A stretch of 48,695 nt of DNA from Leptospira interrogans serovar Manilae (GTDB lineage: Bacteria; Spirochaetota; Leptospiria; Leptospirales; Leptospiraceae), in NCBI GenBank assembly GCA_945887855.1, contig CAMCZP010000017.1, positions 1-48,695 on the forward strand, given 5' to 3'. The notes below the pieces were generated by a model, which made no database searches, was not told the origin of the DNA, and saw only the letters and a program-made list of their open reading frames with translations. Of the stretch, positions 46,285 to 48,695 are shown piece after piece (the first letter of the stretch is position 1; each line of letters begins with the position of its first letter). A program made the position numbers and the translations under genes.

Positions 46285-46923
46285 ATGTCTTTTAAAGTGG
46301 TTGCAGCCTGTCTTCTTATCTCTGCTAGTGTCTTCGGCCAAGACAAGCCTGCAGGAGATTCCGGTCGTACAAATTACCTTCCAGGAAACCCAACAGTTGC
46401 TAATAAAAAGTCTTTGGAAATAGTTAAAAAATCAATTGCTGAGAAATCTGCTGAATTAGAAAATTTATATGCAAGACTCAGTTCCATGCCAATCCAATTA
46501 AAATTAAATGAAGTTTATAGAGCAAAAGATAAAATCATCATCCTCAATGACAATCGTGGTGATATCCTAGATGGAAATCAGGTCTATAATAATTTTAATT
46601 ACACAGAGTATGAGTTTGCTTCTGGTAAGATCAAAAATATCCGTCATGTAAATGAAAAAGAAAACTATTACAATAGAATCATGACTGATTATAAAGTTCT
46701 AAGTATTGTTCCAGGTCAGGAAGAAAGTGCAATTGTAGAAGTGAGAACTATTGATAAAGAAACAAAAAGCGAGTATAAGGACTTTAGTGGTGAAACAAGA
46801 TTTTACACATTGAAGTTAGTAGAAAATCAGCTTAGACTTGCAATTTCAAAAGTTGATACCATCCTCCGAAGAAATTCATTAGAATTAGACAGAAAAACTG
46901 TTAACAGCCTAGGTGGAATTTAA
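46285..46923 (+). CDS. secreted protein of unknown function
   Basis: A 212-residue protein with a signal peptide (VVAACLLISASVFGQ). A helical stretch follows (KKSLEIVKKSIAEKSAELENLYARL, possible coiled coil), then a beta-rich domain (KIIILNDNRGDILDGNQVYNN). A strong AGGAG before the ATG and a good terminator after the stop suggest a well-expressed single gene. I do not recognise the family. A short ATGCT/AGCAT hairpin lies in the leader at 46190-46203. Confidence 0.68.
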   Translation: MSFKVVAACLLISASVFGQDKPAGDSGRTNYLPGNPTVANKKSLEIVKKSIAEKSAELENLYARLSSMPIQLKLNEVYRAKDKIIILNDNRGDILDGNQVYNNFNYTEYEFASGKIKNIRHVNEKENYYNRIMTDYKVLSIVPGQEESAIVEVRTIDKETKSEYKDFSGETRFYTLKLVENQLRLAISKVDTILRRNSLELDRKTVNSLGGI

Positions 46924-46941
46924 GAATATCCTTTAACTAAA

Positions 46942-46982
46942 GTGGGAATGAATTTTTAGAATTCGTTCCCATACTATTTTTT
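46942..46982 (+). terminator. Rho-independent terminator
   Basis: GTGGGAATGAATT and AATTCGTTCCCA form a stem of about 12 bp with one G-T pair, followed by TACTATTTTTT. It lies about 20 bases after the secreted-protein stop and separates it from the NagZ gene. Confidence 0.85.
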
Positions 46983-47073
46983 CCTCCTTCCTTTTTTCCA
47001 TTCCCATAGTTCATTTTTTTTATAAAAAACTTGCAAATACCGATATTTTATATAAATATAGTTAAACATTTAT

Positions 47074-48695
47074 ATGAATTATAAAAAAAAAATTAAACAT
47101 TCACTTATCCTAATTTTCCTATTAACTGTAGTACCAACTTTTCCACAGGATAAAATTGAACTAAAGAACAAAATCCAAAAATTAGCAACTGATATTGTGC
47201 TCAAAATGACTGATGAAGAAAAAGCCGGTCAAGCGATACATATATCTATTCCAGGGAAAGAATTAGACGAATTAGCAATCTCTGAAATCAAACGAATCAA
47301 ACCAGGTGGAATAATTCTTTTTGGTACAAATTTAGGGAAGTCAAGGGAGATTGTTGATCTAACGGAATCACTCCAAGTCCAGGCTAAGAAACAAAAAATT
47401 CTTCCACTTTTTATTTCTACAGACCAAGAGGGAGGAAGAGTAGTACGTGTGAAAAAAGGTGTTACAGAATTTCCTGGAGCAATGGCTCTCGGTCAAACTG
47501 GAAATGAAAGATATGCATATGATGTTGGATTTATTACTTCCTATCAACTGAATCGAATCGGTATCAATTTACTTTTAGCTCCCTCTTTGGATATAAATAA
47601 CAATCCCGACAATCCTGTTATTAACACACGATCATTCGGATCAGATCTAGAAACAGTTAATAAAATAGCTACATCGTACGAAAGAGGTGCTAGGGATGGA
47701 GGAGCTCTTCCTGTCATAAAGCATTTTCCAGGACATGGTGATACAAATGTAGATAGTCATCTTGGATTGCCAATCATAGACAAAGATCTCGAGCAAATAT
47801 TAAATTTTGAACTGATACCTTTTCAAAAAGCAATTGAAAATGGTGCAAGAGCTGTAATGAGTGCACACATTGTGTATCCAAAAATTGATCCAAACTTTCC
47901 AGCTACACTTTCAAAAGATATACTCACTGGAATACTCAGAGAAAGATTTAATTTTGATGGTATAATTATGACTGATGCTATGGAAATGGATGCGATCTCA
48001 AAAAATTACAAGAAAGAAAAAAGAGGCAACCTTGCTATTTTATCAGGAGCTGATATTGTACTACTAACAAGCTGGGGAAAAACAACAGCAGAGTACTACG
48101 ATATGATTCTCGATGGTATTAAAAAGAAAGAATTTGTAGTAGGGGATAAAGACTTCCTCACTGAAGCATTGGTAAGGCAAATCTCAGCTAAGATTGAATT
48201 TGGTTTGTTTCAAAATTCTAACTCAACCATTGAAATTGTTGAACCAGACATACTACAGTCCTTACAAACTAGGGAAAATAAAATAAAAGAAAAGATAGCA
48301 GAGTATAAAAAAATCAATATCAAAGAGTACAATTTAAAAATATCTTCTGATTCTATTAAATCATTGAATACTCCATTTACTCCTCTCCCGCCTGAATCAT
48401 CAGTTACTTACCAATTTTTTCTGACTAAAAAATATTTAATTGAAGAAGCTAAAACAAATAGATTTACTGTATTATCTGAAAAAAAGTTTCTCAAAGCACT
48501 AAAGAAAGGTGGAAAGTTTAGATTTGTATTGGATTCAAATTCACAAGCAGATCTAGATAAAATATCAAAATATATGAAGCTAACTCCTGACAGTGAATTT
48601 ATTCTGCTCCATACTGGCTCACCTTTCCTGAGGTTTCCAGAAAGTCCAAATGTTTCTACAATCCTGTCATTTTCAATTACCAAGGCATCACAAAT
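47074..48695 (+). CDS. nagZ: exported beta-N-acetylhexosaminidase, GH3 NagZ type (cut by window edge)
   Basis: At least 540 codons run off the right edge. A signal peptide (LILIFLLTVVPTFPQ) precedes a GH3 barrel: PGGIILFGTNL, STDQEGGRVVRV, APSLDINNNPDNPVINTRSFG, KHFPGHGDT at 216-224 with the general acid/base Asp-His dyad, SH at 228-229, SAHIVYP, and the nucleophile D301 in MTDAMEMDAI. NagZ removes GlcNAc from peptidoglycan fragments. The sequence continues well past the roughly 340-residue cytosolic NagZ length, as in the secreted two-domain Bacillus enzyme, which works with NamZ. The leader shares an ATACCGATA element with the preceding gene. Confidence 0.92.
   Translation, partial: MNYKKKIKHSLILIFLLTVVPTFPQDKIELKNKIQKLATDIVLKMTDEEKAGQAIHISIPGKELDELAISEIKRIKPGGIILFGTNLGKSREIVDLTESLQVQAKKQKILPLFISTDQEGGRVVRVKKGVTEFPGAMALGQTGNERYAYDVGFITSYQLNRIGINLLLAPSLDINNNPDNPVINTRSFGSDLETVNKIATSYERGARDGGALPVIKHFPGHGDTNVDSHLGLPIIDKDLEQILNFELIPFQKAIENGARAVMSAHIVYPKIDPNFPATLSKDILTGILRERFNFDGIIMTDAMEMDAISKNYKKEKRGNLAILSGADIVLLTSWGKTTAEYYDMILDGIKKKEFVVGDKDFLTEALVRQISAKIEFGLFQNSNSTIEIVEPDILQSLQTRENKIKEKIAEYKKINIKEYNLKISSDSIKSLNTPFTPLPPESSVTYQFFLTKKYLIEEAKTNRFTVLSEKKFLKALKKGGKFRFVLDSNSQADLDKISKYMKLTPDSEFILLHTGSPFLRFPESPNVSTILSFSITKASQ

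Noticed and set aside
47074..48695. Possible frameshift in the NagZ gene
   Set aside because: On first reading I lost the frame near 47941. Rechecking codon by codon shows one continuous open frame through the D301 motif to the window edge.

Overview
The window looks like chromosome from a low-GC spirochete of the Leptospiraceae (Leptospira-like). This rests on AT-rich coding sequence, an EF-G of the spirochete/mitochondrial-like type, a class II (B12-dependent) ribonucleotide reductase, a DUF1577-like protein with a PilZ-type tail, a 7TM cyclase, and many secreted proteins and lipoproteins with relaxed lipoboxes. Genus is an inference; no 16S rRNA is present. I see no phage, IS transposase, CRISPR array or rRNA. 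Genes are packed tightly, with many ATGA or few-base junctions, several TTG starts and several convergent pairs whose 3' ends overlap.

Layout. 1-5.2 kb: the start of a UvrD/Rep-type helicase (cut by the left edge), ssb, a secreted protein, an AI-2E-family permease, xseA-xseB and an MFS transporter. 5.2-7.6 kb (minus): a compact operon of a YceI protein, a small acidic secreted protein and a TrkH/KtrB K+ channel subunit. 7.7-9.6 kb: an O-methyltransferase and a REC-PP2C phosphatase regulator separated by a hairpin repeat. 9.8-14.9 kb (minus): fusA, a PilZ-tailed protein and a Cache chemoreceptor. 15.6-22.8 kb: a porin, a radical SAM protein with unusual cysteine spacing, a DUF2400 Fe-S protein, a 7TM adenylyl cyclase and a saccharopine-dehydrogenase-like enzyme. 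23.8-28.2 kb: a five-gene operon with an MBOAT acyltransferase, a NamZ-like exo-muramidase lipoprotein and a DUF2797 protein. 28.3-32.2 kb: nrdJ and tRNA-Asn. 32.4-36.2 kb: a TolC-TetR pair facing a lipoprotein-dut-DUF1569 operon. 36.3-39.3 kb (minus): folD-cysS-rlmB. 39.4-42.6 kb: patatin, a second SpoU methyltransferase, a UpxY-type NusG paralog and a 2-hydroxyacid dehydrogenase. 42.8-48.7 kb: unknown small proteins, a TPR protein, secreted proteins and a GH3 NagZ cut by the right edge.

Themes. Cell-wall turnover is represented twice (NamZ at 26 kb, NagZ at 47 kb), a pairing known from MurNAc recycling in Bacillus. DNA metabolism is represented by the helicase, ssb, exonuclease VII, dut, nrdJ and the glycosylase-like DUF2400 protein. 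Signalling is represented by the cyclase, chemoreceptor, phosphatase and PilZ proteins.

The most unusual non-coding signal is a roughly 103-bp structured repeat present three times, always between genes (8342, 15341 and 36207), with internal hairpins and imperfect terminal inverted repeats. Two leaders carry hairpins that overlap translation-start signals (PilZ gene and fusA). No single locus is clearly a new defence or mobile system. The best candidates for new biology are the repeat family, the PilZ leader, the MBOAT/NamZ/DUF2797 operon, the radical SAM protein and the NusG-paralog operon.
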